The notes: generated by a model not told the origin, from the letters alone. DNA of 64,000 nt from Myotis daubentonii (GCF_963259705.1 NC_081844.1:39249341-39313340), one strand, 5' to 3'. Positions 24,771-37,600 are shown, counted from the first letter of the stretch. Translations and numbers: made by a program.

Positions 24771-25015
24771 GGATCATTATATTTTTTGGGGAGGGGGAAT
24801 GAATTTTTTATTGATTTCAGAGAAGAAGAGGAGACTGAGAGATAGAAACATCAATGATGAGGGAAAACCTTGATCGGCTGCCTCCTGCACACCCCCCACT
24901 GGGGATTAAGCCTGAAACCCAGCATGTTCCCTGACCAGGAATCAAGCTGTGAACTCCTGGTTCATAGGTCGACGCTCAACCACTGAGCAACACTGGCCTC
25001 TCGGTGGGTCATTAT
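24771..25015 (-). mobile_element. VES-type SINE, minus strand, TSD
   Basis: The motifs TTTTTATTGATTTCAGAGAA, GGCTGCCTCCTGCACACC, CCCTGACCAGGAATCAAG and GACGCTCAACCACTGAGCAA are in SINE order. The flanks GGATCATTAT (24771-24780) and GGGTCATTAT (25006-25015) are a 9-of-10 target duplication. Confidence 0.92.
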
Positions 25016-25066
25016 CTTTTCTTTAATTGGGTAATAAATCATCTTTTCTTTAATTGGGTAATAAAA
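25013..25066. repeat. Two-copy tandem repeat of about 25 bp
   Basis: ATCTTTTCTTTAATTGGG followed by TAATAAA occurs twice in a row, just past the SINE. Confidence 0.85.
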
Positions 25067-25205
25067 TGCCTTTGTAATTGTTCTGGATTCAGCAGGACCA
25101 CCAGGGGATAAGGAGGCTGGGATTGCCAATGTCACAGGATCAAAACAAAGGCAAAACATGAAGGGCACATGGATCTACCTTCTAGAGAAGACAAAAAGAA
25201 GAGGC

Positions 25206-25267
<62 letters not shown>

Positions 25268-26484
25268 TATATATATGTGATTAATAACAAGTCGTAAGAC
25301 AATCGCAATGGTGTGGTATCTGTATACATCACACAAAATGATGTAGTGAGTTGAGACTTCATATTTTTCAGGCTGAAATATTTAGATGATTTATTTTTAA
25401 AAGTTTTGTTTTGGTCTATTTTGCTTGGTTGTTTAAATGATCTACATAATTGATAAAACTATTAGCTCAGATTTTTGGGGGAAGATGCAATCCATCAGCT
25501 AAAATAGAAATGCCAATTTGGAACAGTAAATTAGAAATTAAAGTTCCAAGTTAGAAAATATTAAAGCACACACAACATTAAGAAGTTTATACTTTGGCAG
25601 AGAGACCTGGCTGTAATCTGCTTTAAAACAAATAGATTGTGTACAGCTGTCCCCATATCCCTGGCAAAATGATGATTTAATGTTGATTAAGAGAGAAAGC
25701 CTTTGAAGTGAGTGAGGCAGCAGCCCCCAGTAAGTCTTTAGTGATCATTATCAGTCTTCCCTGAAGGATGCCTTGGTGCCAAAAGCCCTTTTCTCCAAAC
25801 TGGTTAAGGTGGATTCAGAAGCGAAGGCTTTGTGCGTCTGAAAAGGCCTTCTCATTCGCAGGCCTCTGGTGTCTTATTCCTTTAGGATCATGAATGTCTG
25901 AGAATAAGCAGATGCAGCCCTTTTCACAAGAAGGGCAAGGTCCGCAACTCCACGGCCTCATGGCATTATTTATTCACCAGGAGAACAGCGAGTGCACATG
26001 TACCCGCGGAAAAATCAAATCACTGTTCCCTGGTCGAGCAGCTGCCTTTGACAGAGGAGAAGCATTTGGATCTAACTTTGGTAACTGAACAATTAGAGGC
26101 GTTATTAAATTGGAGATGCAAATGAGTAACCCTATTTTCTTCTAAGTTTGTTATATTTCACTTGCAGTGCTTGAATTAAAACCAGCTCCAAATTTGTAAA
26201 AGCTGATTCCGGAAAGCTTACAAAGTACCATGCTTGTCCCGATATCAATAGTTTTACTAAAAATATTTACATATCAGTGAACCTCAAAAGGCCCAAATCT
26301 GCATTTCTTCATGTTTACCAGTTAAATGGATTTAGAGCCCAAATCATCATGTCCTTGATGCCAAAGAGGGAAGATTTGCTCAGAGGTGGAGATTCCGAGA
26401 GAATGAAACATACAAGCTTTTATGTGTTAACAAAATAAATGAATGCCTTGTATCAATATCTATAGACAATGAAAAGGCTTTCTA

Positions 26485-26543
<59 letters not shown>

Positions 26544-26604
26544 TATGCTACCTAGCTTGTGAAGTTGACCAAGATTACATCACATCCTGAGAAATTTTTA
26601 TAAA
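25067..26604. other. Gene-free stretch with (CT)n and (TA)n
   Basis: A (CT)n run lies at 25209-25264 and a (TA)n run at 26489-26534. The block at 25600-26090 is less AT-rich and free of recognisable repeats; I can assign no exon to it. The frame at 25894-26088 (64 codons, +) has no family resemblance. Confidence 0.6.
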
Positions 26605-26785
26605 TTGCTGGGTGTTTAATCACAGCTCCTCCATTTACAAGATCTGGGACTTTGGGCAGACTTTACATCCTCATTATAAAATAGGGACAAGAATAGTGTC
26701 TACCTCTTAAGTTGTCAAGATAATTAACTAAATTTAATAAATTACATTAAATAAACAATGACAGACACTTAGTAATTGCTGTTGT
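26605..26785 (+). mobile_element. MIR SINE, sense
   Basis: AAGATCTGGGACTTTGGGCA, CATCCTCATTATAAAATAGG, GACAAGAATAGTGTCTACCT and ACACTTAGTAATTGCTG follow the MIR order. The copy is diverged. Confidence 0.8.
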
Positions 26786-29441
26786 TTGTGCGTGTATAAA
26801 TCGAATACAGTTTTATCAACAGGTAAATTGGCCTATAATAATGATCTACCTACACCTATCTACCTATTTGCATTTTCCTCTATATTTCACTTTAGTACAA
26901 TTAGTTTGGAGGAAATTTTGTTCGTGTTGTAGTTCATAATGTCGCTACATGCTACTGTGCATTTGGATGTACAGTATACATACTGTAGCTTTTAAACTGG
27001 AAACCCGCATCTGTCCTAATCTGGTGAGTCCAGAAATCAAAGCCAGAGAATTTTTTTTTTTTTTTTTTTTAGTATTTTAAACATACATTCTCACCATTTA
27101 AAGTCCACTATAATGCATAAAAAATTAAAAAAAAATTGAATGAAGGTGAAAATATAGCAAAGTAAGACACCCGGACGGGACAGCGGGGGAGCCGCCCAGG
27201 CTCTCTGTCTTCTTCCCGTGGACATCCATTGACTGCTGACTTCAAGTTCCAGTAATAAACCCTCACTAAATTCCTTGAACTGATTGGTTCCTTTAGTTCA
27301 GTCTCTGATCTGGTGCATAAATCTCTCCTGCAGATTTCAAGTATTTTCAATGACTTTGTTTTTCCCATGGTTTCTTTCTTATCCCCAACAGCTAATCATT
27401 CTATTTCCTTCCATTTGCAGCCTTTTTGGTCTCATTTTGGAATTTGCCATGACTATATTTTACTTTCACTTTGAGATTAAGCTTGCAGCTATCAGCATGG
27501 AAAATTCCTATTAAAATACTCAAGAAAGTGTATATTCGAGAGCTGACTGTAACACATGCTTAAATTGTGGAATGCAAAGCATTTACTTATACACAAATGG
27601 AGACATGTTAGAATTGTGCACAAACTGAGATATTAGAGCATCTTCAATCCTTTTGTAGGCAAGTTTAAAAAAGGCCGCAGAATAAATTTGGGCTTTTTGG
27701 TAAAAGTTTGTGATGTTCTGGCTATAAACATCTATTTAAATTGCTGTCTGTAATATTAACATTTTGTACAATTTTTGGATTTCTCTTAGTGGTAGGATAT
27801 AATTTTGTATTTTCATATGTGCCCCATGGAATTTTATTTTACCTTATTTCTTAGTTTTCATTTATACTTTAGAAATTAATTTAAAATGGAAGCTATTTAT
27901 CACTATTGAACCCCCCCTTATGTTTTTATATGTTCTGAAGAAAACTCAAGTCATTATTTGAAAAATCCACAGATCTGATCTGGAATCAGGCCTATTACCT
28001 CAGTAACTACACTTTATTCAAGAGATGGATGTTGGAAGATGATTCAGGTGTGTGTGTGTTTTTTAAGATATAAAAAATAAATGATTTTTTAATTGTCCAG
28101 TGATTAAAAAAATGTTCCACAATGCAAATTCCACATCTGCTTCAACTGCAGACATATAAAACCAGTGTGACAAAACAGGATCATTAAACAATCTGATTTT
28201 CTTGTTGGGAGGGTTTAATGCTGTTGGGTATAGTATTAAAATGTAGAATTTGATAGCATGTCTTAAACTTTTAATGATGTGTCCATGAATATAAAACATG
28301 CTTTTCCCAGTAACTTTATGACTTCTCCTCTGCATAATTAGTGGTATCTGTTTTATGAGCTTACTGTTGTTTCCTTGATCCCATGAAAATGTGAAACCAC
28401 TGTAATGATTTACACCATTCCAGAGCTTTAAAGATACGAGCTGTTTCTAAAACTGAATAAGAACAACAACAACAACAAAATCCAAAAATATATTACTTGA
28501 ATTAGTTATAGTGGGATGTTTGAATATTTAAAAACAAACTCTCATAAGATTTGAAAATAAAATACATTTTTGACATTTCCCTTAAACATTTGATTTTTCA
28601 GAAACACACTAATACAGAATATATTCATCTTTTATTGTATATATAAAGCTCCCTCTTGTTATATTTATTTTTTTTCTCACTTATAATTGAAACATTTAGG
28701 GGGAAATCTCACTTTAAAATGTTTTAAAAATAATTATTTAGATCACTTGCCATCTCAAAAGTGATTAATTGAAGTAATGAAGAAACACTTTTTAGTAAGC
28801 ATTAAAGATCCATATATCATTAGTAGCTGCACAAAAGGATATCTCTGAACCTTTGATTTTTAGATTGAATGTGGTTATTTTACTTGTCATAATTATTATT
28901 TTCTTAGTTTTATTTCTGATAGGGAAATTCTATAAGTAAATAAATAAAAAATAAGTAATGTTAGATATTCATGTAAAAATTTTATCCAAAAGAGGAAAAC
29001 AAATAATTGGCATAATTTGCATATCTCTTTAGAGAACTGTTAAGCTTTTTCTATTGTTGAAATAGAGCTGTGCATACATGGCTCAGGGGAATGTATAAGC
29101 AATGTTTTTCCCACAGTAAAACACTTGGTTTAGATTATCTTCCTTAATTGGATTGACTTTTTAAAAAACCAATTGATCAATTATCTGATGCATCATGTAA
29201 CCTATTTAATAATAAAAAAAAAGTTCTTATAGTTATTGTGAGTAGCTATCCTTAAGGTATCATTTAGTTAGTAAGATGATATCTGCAGAAAAGGCTTTGA
29301 GTATTGGGTTTTCAGTACATCCACCAAATAAATACAGCATTCTAATTCTTAGTTTTAAAAATTGAGACATTTCAACCACAGACAGTCATGTAATTAAAGG
29401 ACTTTCATTACTTTCTGTCACATATTAATAAAACATTTATT
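26786..29441. other. Long gene-free stretch
   Basis: Contains a 22-base T run at 27049-27070, a short (AAC)n near 28462-28480 and otherwise AT-rich sequence. The block at 27165-27270 has more CpG than its surroundings (CCCGGACGGGACAGCGGGG). No gene was recognised. The 86-codon minus frame and 76-codon plus frame at 27108-27514 have no domain. Confidence 0.55.
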
Positions 29442-29720
29442 TATTTTTAATAAACATTTTTATTGAATTTATTGAGGTGACATTAGTTAATAAAATTACA
29501 CAGGTTTCAGGTGCACATCTATAATACATCATCTGTATATTGTATTGTGTGTTCACTACCCCAAGCGAAGTCTCTTTCCACCACCATTTATCCCCTATTT
29601 ACTTTCTTCTACTTCTCCCCAACCCCCCTTTCCCTCTGGTAACTATCATACTGTTGTCTGTATCTGTGAATATTTTTTTCTTTGCTTAATCCCTTCACTT
29701 TTTTCACCCAGCCTCTCAAT
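29442..29720 (-). mobile_element. LINE-1 3' UTR, antisense
   Basis: The + strand reads TTTTTATTGAATTTATTGAG, GTGACATTAGTTAATAAAAT, CACAGGTTTCAGGTGCACAT, CATCATCTGTATATTGTATTG, GTGTTCACTACCCCAAG and ATCATACTGTTGTCTGTATC. This is the reverse complement of the L1 3' UTR known from bats and carnivores. It is better preserved than the other L1 pieces in the window. There is no coding part. Confidence 0.9.
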
Positions 29721-29922
29721 CTTGTGATTTAAATATATTTAAAGTAGTCAGATGCTCACTTACCTCTTTTTTTTTATCTTGGACTTTAATTAAGACTTAT
29801 TTTATTTTTAAGAAAATAAAAACAAAATTGAAACTGAATAAATAATTTAATTGTTTTCATGGTATCTTAAAAAAAATTGATTGAAATAATCACAATTGTA
29901 AGAAGTGGGGTAGCCCTGGCTT
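29721..29922. other. Gene-free spacer
   Basis: AT-rich, nothing recognised. Confidence 0.5.
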
Positions 29923-29983
29923 CTTTACAGTCATCTTTGCGCAAACACACGTATTCTGTGTTTGCGCAAAGATGACTGTAAAG
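29923..29983. repeat. Perfect hairpin: 27-bp stem, 7-nt loop
   Basis: The left arm (29923-29949) begins CTTTACAGTCATCTTTGCGC. The right arm (29957-29983) is its exact reverse complement, ending GATGACTGTAAAG. The loop is CGTATTC. The stem has no mismatch or bulge and includes GCGC. Transcription of either strand would give a compact hairpin of about 61 nt, similar in size to a microRNA precursor stem. Whether it is transcribed cannot be seen. It could also be a small transposon remnant or a template-switch inversion. Confidence 0.9.
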
Positions 29984-30767
29984 CAAATATTGGAAATGTG
30001 AATCCATTTTCTATTTGGTTTCCATTAAGGATATTACCTTTTGGAAAAGCAATTTCCAACAGATCGAGTTAAAAACTTTTTGATGTCTTTAAATTGGAAG
30101 TATGGCCCACACATTCTGGCTGTCATATTCTTGGAAGTATTTTTAAACATTTTTTTTATCATGTCTTTGTGCTATTTTTAAATAGGCAATTTTCTAGTAC
30201 CAGAGGCCACAGAGATCTCCTGCTTTTACATTAACAACTCTGTTCCCACCTACCATTTATTCAGAATTTCACTATAATAGCATATTTACTAATAGTCCAT
30301 CGGAAAGTTTCCCTGTGAAATTAAAGGAATTAGTGCCCTACATTCATAGAGGAAACATATTCCACTCCAGTGACATTAAGATCAAGCAGATTTGTGGGAG
30401 TTTTGATTTTTTTTTTGCTCCAACCTGCAAATATTTATTTTACTACTCCCCAACCCCCTTTTTCATGAGCATTTAATAGCCACTGTTTACATTTACTATA
30501 ACACTCCTCAGTTTATCCAGTTCCTGACCCTGATTCCTGAAGTAGCAGTCTTTGTGATTTGAGAAGCAATAGGAAGAAAAAGAAAATTCTAATAATTATG
30601 GTGCCACTTTCGAGTGTATTGCAAGTATAATTTAGGTTCAATTGAAGTGGGAATAATTCTATAATAGAGAAATTATCCACAAATTGCCTGCATCCTGATG
30701 TCAAAATGCAAATTTAAATGATAGAAATGACTCACTATTTGCACCTTCCAAGGTATTAATTCTAGCT
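29984..30767. other. Gene-free stretch, nothing recognised
   Basis: AT-rich, with no repeat family I can name. Confidence 0.5.
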
Positions 30768-30973
30768 ATTTTTAAAAAATATATATTTTATTGATTTTTT
30801 ACAGAGAGGAAGGGAGAGGGATAGAGAGTTAGAAACATCGATCAGCTGCCTCCTGCACACTCCCTACTGGGGATATGCCCACAACCAAGGTACATGCCCT
30901 TGGCTGGAATGGAACCTGGGACCCTTGAGTCCGCAGGACGACGCTCTACTCACTGAGCCAAACCGGTTAGGGC
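30768..30973 (-). mobile_element. VES-type SINE, minus strand
   Basis: The + strand shows a T/A-rich tail complement, TTTTACAGAGAGGAAGGGAG, GAAACATCGATCAGCTGCC, CATGCCCTTGGCTGGAATG and a head complement ending CTGAGCCAAACCGGTTAGGG. The tRNA-like promoter region is preserved apart from point changes. Confidence 0.93.
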
Positions 30974-31099
30974 AATTTTGTGTGTGTGTTGAGTTACAAT
31001 AATCTATACATTTAATTCTATCAAAATAGACTTAGAAAATATACTTTGAGTTAATTTCTGTTTCCATTTACATGTCCTATCAGGAACAACTTTTCTTTC

Positions 31100-31311
31100 T
31101 TTTTTATTTTATTTTACTTTTATTTCAGAGAGGAACAGAGAGGGAGAGATAGAAATACAAATAATGAGAGTGAATCATTGATCAACTGCCTCCTGTACCC
31201 CCCACACTGGGAATCAAGCCTGCAACCAGGGCTTGTGCCCTGACTGGGAATCAAACCATGACCTCCTGGTTCAAAGGCTGACGCTCAACCACTGAGCCAC
31301 ACTGGCTGGGC
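31100..31311 (-). mobile_element. VES-type SINE, minus strand
   Basis: TTTTATTTCAGAGAGGAACA, CAACTGCCTCCTGTACCCC, CTGACTGGGAATCAAACCAT and GCTCAACCACTGAGCCACAC are in SINE order. The short matching flanks CTTTCTTTC (about 31094-31102 and 31313-31321) suggest the TSD. Confidence 0.92.
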
Positions 31312-31423
31312 CTTTCTTTCATTTTTGAATACCAATTACCTCTCATACAAAGTTCATATGTATTAAAAATATAATCTTTGATTAAACACATGATCTTTTA
31401 CTTTTCTAATGTGACAATTATTT

Positions 31424-31494
31424 TTGGAGCACTTTTTTAAAAAAAATCTTCACCTGAGGATAGGCCTCCATTAATTTGAGAAAGAGGAGGAAAG

Positions 31495-31531
<37 letters not shown>

Positions 31532-31689
31532 AAGAAGCATCCATTGGTCACCTCCCATATACACCCTGACTGGGGATTGAACCCACAACCTGGGTATGGA
31601 CCCTGATGGGGAATCAAAGCCTCATCCTTTGGGTGCATAGGATGATACTTCAAGCAACTGAGCCACAGTAGCCAGGGCTTGGAACACTT
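31424..31689 (-). mobile_element. VES-type SINE, minus strand, TSD
   Basis: The element carries the CTTCACCTGAGGATA tail type, a (GA)n run near 31500-31526, GACTGGGGATTGAACCCACA and a head complement ending CACAGTAGCCAGGGC. The flanks TTGGAGCACTT (31424-31434) and TTGGAACACTT (31679-31689) match at 10 of 11 positions. Confidence 0.92.
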
Positions 31690-32404
31690 CTTATATTCAC
31701 TTTTGTAGGTATTACAAAAGGTGTGGCGAGAGATACAAAAGTAACTCTCTTGTCAATACTATGGTGAGATCGCAGCACTTAGCTTGGACTCTCTGTCCCC
31801 AAGCAGCAGTCTAATGAACAATGCACCTCAGTTTTCCAACAGCAAGTAAGAGGACCACATCTTATTCATCCTCTATTGTAGTGTCTGACACACAGTACAC
31901 TTTTAATACATTGTCTGTCTCATTAATGTGTGAATGACTTAATTGAGCCATCTTTGTATCTCCTGAACTGAACTTGTTGCACATAATGGCTCATGATAAA
32001 TCATCAATATATCCCACATATCAGACCCACAGAACTATCTGTAGTTATGCTGGAACCCCACATTCTTCCACCTTCGTGCTCTATTCTCCCTACCTTCCCA
32101 TGCCACCTGAACTTCTTAATACCATCCTACCCACTCCTTCCAGAATCACCTCAAAAATCACATTCTTTGTGAAGATGTATTTCATCTGAAGAAAATCGTA
32201 AAATTAAGCTTATTAACTGAGAAAATTTTCCTAGGCTGAGAATCACATGAAAGCAGGACAGTTCATTCAAATGGATATCTGAGGTGGTGGATCATGACAC
32301 TGCTAGCCCATCAGAGGATGGCTCCAGGAGGCTCAACCATACAGATACACTCTTCTCTCCACCTCTACCAGCTATGCACAGAATGGAGAACTCTCCTACA
32401 TCCC
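31690..32404. other. Gene-free stretch with an ancient repeat piece
   Basis: Around 31860-31935 the sequence (CTTATTCATCCTCTATTGTAG, GTGTCTGACACACAGTACA) resembles an old mammalian interspersed repeat seen again at 51205-51270 and 61560-61660. Nothing else was assigned. Confidence 0.45.
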
Positions 32405-32620
32405 TCAAAACTCATGATGGATGCTATATACTGAATGCTTGTGTTTCCCTAAAAGTAATATATTAAAACCCAATTCCCAATGTGATGGCATTTGGAGGTG
32501 GGGGTCTTTGAGAAATTGTTAAGTCATCATGGTAGCTAGAAATGTCCCATACTCATCTGGTCTTGCCATCTGGTAAACTCAAGAAACCCGACACTGATGC
32601 CACCTTATTAGCACCTTTTT
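32405..32620 (+). mobile_element. Probable MaLR/ERVL-type LTR fragment
   Basis: CTGAATGCTTGTGTTTCCCT, then AAAACCCAATTCCCAATGTG, ATGGCATTTGGAGGTGGGGG and GTTAAGTCATCATGGTAG follow the start of old MaLR-like LTRs as I remember them. No 3' end or target duplication is visible. Confidence 0.5.
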
Positions 32621-33139
32621 TGTGTGCATGTTTTCTTACTGATTTGGCCTTCACTCCCTGTCATTGTGTGACCAGTCTTACATGCATGTTTTCTGACTGC
32701 TTGCTGCCTCAGCATCTTTAGTTAGTTCCTGGCTAGGCACCATGGCCCACCACATGGGCAATGAGGTCTTCCTTAGGAAGAGCAATTAGGAGAGTATTTC
32801 ATTCACTGAGGCAAGAGATAATGAAGATCCATTGTGGGAATGGAGAGGAGAGGACAGATTTGAAAGTTCTGAACAGAATTTAGTTTTGGTCTTCATTCTT
32901 TTTTTTTTTTCATTCCCACTCATTCAGAACATATTTACTGAGACTCTTCTATATGACTAACAATTTGGTAAATGCTAAGTATACACATTTGAAGAATATA
33001 ATGGAGTATGAAAACATTTGTATTAAGGGGAGCACTGTGTACAGGGAAATGAATGAAAAGGACAATCATCCTGGACTTGGTGGAGAGGACTTTCAAGAAA
33101 GGGCAGTGGTTACATATAGAGATGAAGTGAAGTTTTCAA
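32621..33139. other. Gene-free stretch, nothing recognised
   Basis: A T run lies at 32900-32911. No gene or named repeat was seen. Confidence 0.5.
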
Positions 33140-34170
33140 GGTGAAAGAAAGCTGTCCCTGATAAGACACATAAATAGGCCCAGAGGTGACAGGAAGCATG
33201 GGGTCTTCCAAAAACCAGACAGCTGAAGTTCAGAGTTCTAGGAATGAGTGGGTAGAAATGAAGATAAAGGGGTAGATAAAAATCAAGATTACAAAGGGTC
33301 TTAAAAGTCACATTATAGAATTGAGCCTTTATTCTGAAAACAAAGGCAAAACATTGAATGTTTAAAGTGAATAAATAAAGATTGAATTGTTTTTTCAGAA
33401 AAATCCCTCTAGAGGCAGCATGGAGAACAGACTAAAAGAGTGCAATCCTATAAGAAAGCCATCTAAGGTACTGAGCAGTAACATGTTCAAAAGAAGTTGG
33501 GGGGGGGGGGTGTTGAACCAAGGAAGTGGCACAGGGGATGTTAAGTGGAATGACTTAGAAAGTGTTTAGGAGATGGAGTAAACAGGACTTGTGAATGGTT
33601 TGATGTTGATGTTAAGGAGGTGATGGGAGGAGCAAAGAGTTAAAAATGACACCATATCTCAGGCTTGATCAACCCTGTGAATGGTAGTGCCACTTAAACA
33701 TTAAAGAAAGGGCAGGTTCTGGGAAGAAAGATAATATTTTTGTTAAGTTTTAGGTATCTGTTGTGGATAATGAGAAAGAGAGAGAGATGTAGAATTTATT
33801 CACATCTTAAGATGGTACATAAGGCATTAAGCAGCAATGGAATCACTTGAGGAGAGTATACAGAGTAGAAAAGAGAGCAGAGGATCTGGAAACTAAGGCA
33901 CATTAACATGAAAGAATGAGTAGGGAAGAAGAAGCCTAAAATACAGCTGAGAAAGGAGGAAAAGAAATCAGATTTGTGAGGTGTTCGTAAAACGGAGGCG
34001 AAGTTAAAAGTGTTTCTCAAGGGTTGACTGGCCAGATTGCACATTGGTTCCTTCAAATAAAATGAGGAGTGAAGGAGGGAAAGAGGACATTTGGTTGGGA
34101 TGGGGAAAATGGACCAATTGAGCTTGAGGTTTGTAAGACAGCCAGGTTCAGCTATGTAGTGAGCCATTGG
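33140..34170 (+). repeat. Ancient mammalian interspersed repeat, family not named
   Basis: The order GGGTCTTAAAAGTCACATTA, TTGAGCCTTTATTCTGAA, GGCAGCATGGAGAACAGACT, ACAGGACTTGTGAATGGTTTG, GGGAGGAGCAAAGAGTTAAA and AATGGTAGTGCCACTTAAAC resembles an ancient repeat found widely in mammals. A second copy lies at 61560-62330. I cannot name the class with confidence. A run of ten G lies near 33500. The 123-codon minus-strand frame at 33796-34167 overlaps it and is not a gene in my reading. Confidence 0.5.
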
Positions 34171-34439
34171 ACAGTTGGCTCATCAGAGAAAAAGAATCTT
34201 GGTCCTTAAGTGAAAAATATGGCAAAATATGTTCTTGACTTCAAAACGTTTTGGTGGGACCTTATTATAACATTCTTTACATTGCCTGGAATACTATAAC
34301 TTTTTCTATTATAAGATTTCTTAAATTATGTTGAGTGAAATTATAATCCCTCTCCCAGACAAAAAATAAAAAATAAAAAAAATCATGCAAACAAACAAGT
34401 AAAACACCCCTGTGTGCTTTTGCTTACAGAGTTGAAATC

Positions 34440-34680
34440 AAGAATTTAGGATCTAACAGATCTAGGTTTGATAATTGGCTCTCCCATTCCTTACAGTGTG
34501 ACCTTGGGCAAGTCTCAACTCTCCAATCTTATATTTTTTTTGTTGTAAAACTGGGCTAGTAATATTCAATATTGTAGGATGTTTGTGAGAATGAAATAGA
34601 TGACATGAAAATAATCCAGTATGGTAATTTGCATCTAATCAAAGCCCTATAAATAGTGATTATTATAATTATTTAAAATT
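34440..34680 (+). mobile_element. MIR SINE, sense
   Basis: GATCTAGGTTTGATAATTGG, CAGTGTGACCTTGGGCAAGT, TTGTAAAACTGGGCTAGTAA and AGGATGTTTGTGAGAATGAA are in MIR order and cover most of the consensus length. Confidence 0.9.
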
Positions 34681-37600
34681 ATCAGACATAAAAAAATTTA
34701 ATTCCTCACATTTGCCTTAACTACTTTCAAATTTCATAACATTTACTTTTCCTCTTACCTAGAACTTTAAACTCCTCCTAGTATTAGCATCATTTCATGC
34801 AAAATAAGCTCAAGATTTTGTCACATGTATAATTTGTTTTGAGTGACAGGGAGATGGATAAGATAAAGGAGGGGAGATAGAAGGAAACAACAAATAGCAC
34901 CATTGCCTTTAAGGTAGGGGCAATCCAGTTGAAGAGTCAAAACGTACTCTTACTATCAAACAACAAAGCAAGGCATCCATGAGAGAAAATTAATATCAGA
35001 CAAATTAGCTGGAGAAAAAAGAGTGAGGTGGCATCTCTTCCTGCCCCCACCCTTTGATATAAACTTGTCTATGCCTTAAAAAGCACACACCAGATTACTG
35101 TTTCTTCATTCACATCTAGACACCCAGGAACATGGTAACTGCAGCTACTCCATTATTTCCTCCAATGTCTGGGAGTATGTGGGTATAGACCAGAACCAGG
35201 AAGATGATTTTATGGGAAAATAATCTTAACATCAGCCTATTGTAAAGATGCATGAAATCTGGATGCTGCTGCCAAGTGTTTCTCCATCATGGCACCTTTT
35301 AGTTCAGACAGAGTTAGCTTCAAGTAGAAGTCTGTGGATCATCTTTTCTATTTTTCTACTATCTGCCCTGACCCCATCCCTTGCTCCAGCCCCTGGCTTC
35401 CCTTTAGTGGCATGCCAAGACCAACGCCTCTGAAACTTTCCTTCTTGGCTCCATTTATAAGAAGGATAGATCCTTTCCAGGAATAAACTTAAGTTGTTCT
35501 TTGAGATTTTCCCAGAGTGAACTATTCGCACAGCAAAACATCAACAACAATGATGCACCATTTTCCTCAGGCTAAATGTTGCCTTGTTTAGTGGTTTAAC
35601 TGTAATGTATTATTATGCCCAAAGATCTTACTATGGGTGAAAATAGGAAAAAATTAAGTGTTTGAAGAAAAATGAAAATGTGATCCTACCTCACAGTATT
35701 CTGGAAATTGAGGGGAGAACTTCCTCTGATTCTTGCCTCCGATCTCATTGAAGGAGACGTCCCAGTCCTTCCCAGCCATCAGAAGTGTTTAGTAACAGTC
35801 AGTAGAGTATTTTGCTGTCTGTGTTCTGAAAAAATCACCAAGGAAAGTGTTCTTTTCTTGTAGTTCCAAACCAACAGAAGAGTATTCCATTTATGAAACT
35901 CTGCTCTTGAACATACGCATGCCTTTTGCAATGAAAAGCAGGGAGGAAGATTGAATCCTCTGGTCCCAGTATGAACAACACTCTGTTTAAATTAACACAG
36001 TCTATTCAATTCAATAAAGGTTTTTTAAGTGGCTAGTATATGCCAGTCATAGCAGTAGGTCCAAAGTTTAACAAAGATAAGGTCTCTGCCTCCTGTAATT
36101 AACAGTCTAGTTTACTATATATATAAGTAAACATATAATATAAGGGGCTGAAGATTTAAATAGAGGTATTATAAAGGGTTGGGGGGCGGGGAACGGGAAG
36201 TGAAGTGCTTGAATGCATTTGTGTGCCTGTCTGTTGAGGAGGCTGGAGGCTTGAAGGATGTCTGGAAAAGATAAAGGGAGTTGAGTAAATAAATAAATAC
36301 AGTAATTAGCAAGTTCAAGAACATTGTGTCTATCTTATACTTCTGAGTGCATCAGGGGAATGTCAGCAATTCACCATGAAGCTAACTGCCCATCCCTCTG
36401 TGTGCTTATTGAGGGCTAATGTATAGACTATCCCCTTCCTCTGCTTGTCTCATTTATTTTCTATTCTCCAGTCTAGAGAAAGAAACTCTGATTTTCTTCC
36501 TTACAGTTTCATCTGTGACACGCTGTGTTGTGAACAGCGATGACACAAAAGAGTAATGTGTAATCTTAAGACTGGCTTCTTAGAGCAAAGAACAGATTCT
36601 TGCATTAACTGCTCATGCTCTTTCTAAACCTATTTACTATCCGTGCTATTGGTTGGGGCTGGGCTGTGGAGCAAGACTCCAGTCTAGAGAAAGTCAGATT
36701 TGCAATGGAAAACTCTTTCTGCAGATGACGGACACTTTTTAAACAGTTGCTTCAGAGAAATGTTGCTGGCTTTCTGTCACATTTAGAAGAGTTAAAATAT
36801 TATATTTTAAGAAAATTTTACTTCTTTTGGAATAATACAAAAAAGCTTAACATTCTCGTTTCTTGGTTGCAAGAATAGGCAGCTTATTAGGTGATGCTCC
36901 AAGCAGCTCAGATCAATTGTTGGTTTTTTAATGTCTTTGCTAATTCAGATCAGCAAGGCTACCCTTGGATAGATATTATTAGTGAGGGTGGGGGAAAGGG
37001 AAATTTATACTTTACAATATCTGAGGAACATTGCTACATAATACCAAACTTTACTTATTTTCCTCCTTGGGGAATCCTTCATCTGATTTCAAAGGGAAAA
37101 AGGGGACTATATGGACACTTATGTAAGTTAGAAAAATATATTACAAATATATACCACTGAGGTTCATAGAAGTTAAGAATAGTAATCAAGGGGCTATTTG
37201 CAGTAGGTATCCAATAATGCAAAGCGGCCATAAAGAAGGGCTTGGAATGAAGGTGGAGCCTGTAAAATGTGCCCAGAATGGGACTGAGAGTGTGGGAAGA
37301 TGTTCTGTAATCAAGTATTTGGTTAGTAAAGATGGGGGCTTGGCTTTGTCACAAGGGAGTGCATTAGATACGAGTGCCCTTATGAAGTAGTCTATTGCTT
37401 ACTTTGAAACATGGAATTTAAGAGCATGATAGCAGCTTGGAGTATCCTGCCCCTCTGTGGGAAAAACTGATCTCCAGATAGTTAAGTAACCTGGCTGGAA
37501 AGGGAAATGGGCATGATCCTGACTCTGACTCCAGGGCTCTTTAAACTTCACCAGATTTTTTAATACCATCGGTGGGCAAAAAACTAAAACACAGCCATGA

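Noticed and set aside
29923..29983. CRISPR-like or bacterial terminator reading of the hairpin
   Set aside because: The host is a mammal. There is no repeat-spacer pattern and no T run directly after the stem.
33796..34167. 123-codon minus-strand frame
   Set aside because: It overlaps the ancient repeat that has a second copy at 61560-62330, and it has no domain. The hydrophobic stretch comes from T-rich complement sequence.
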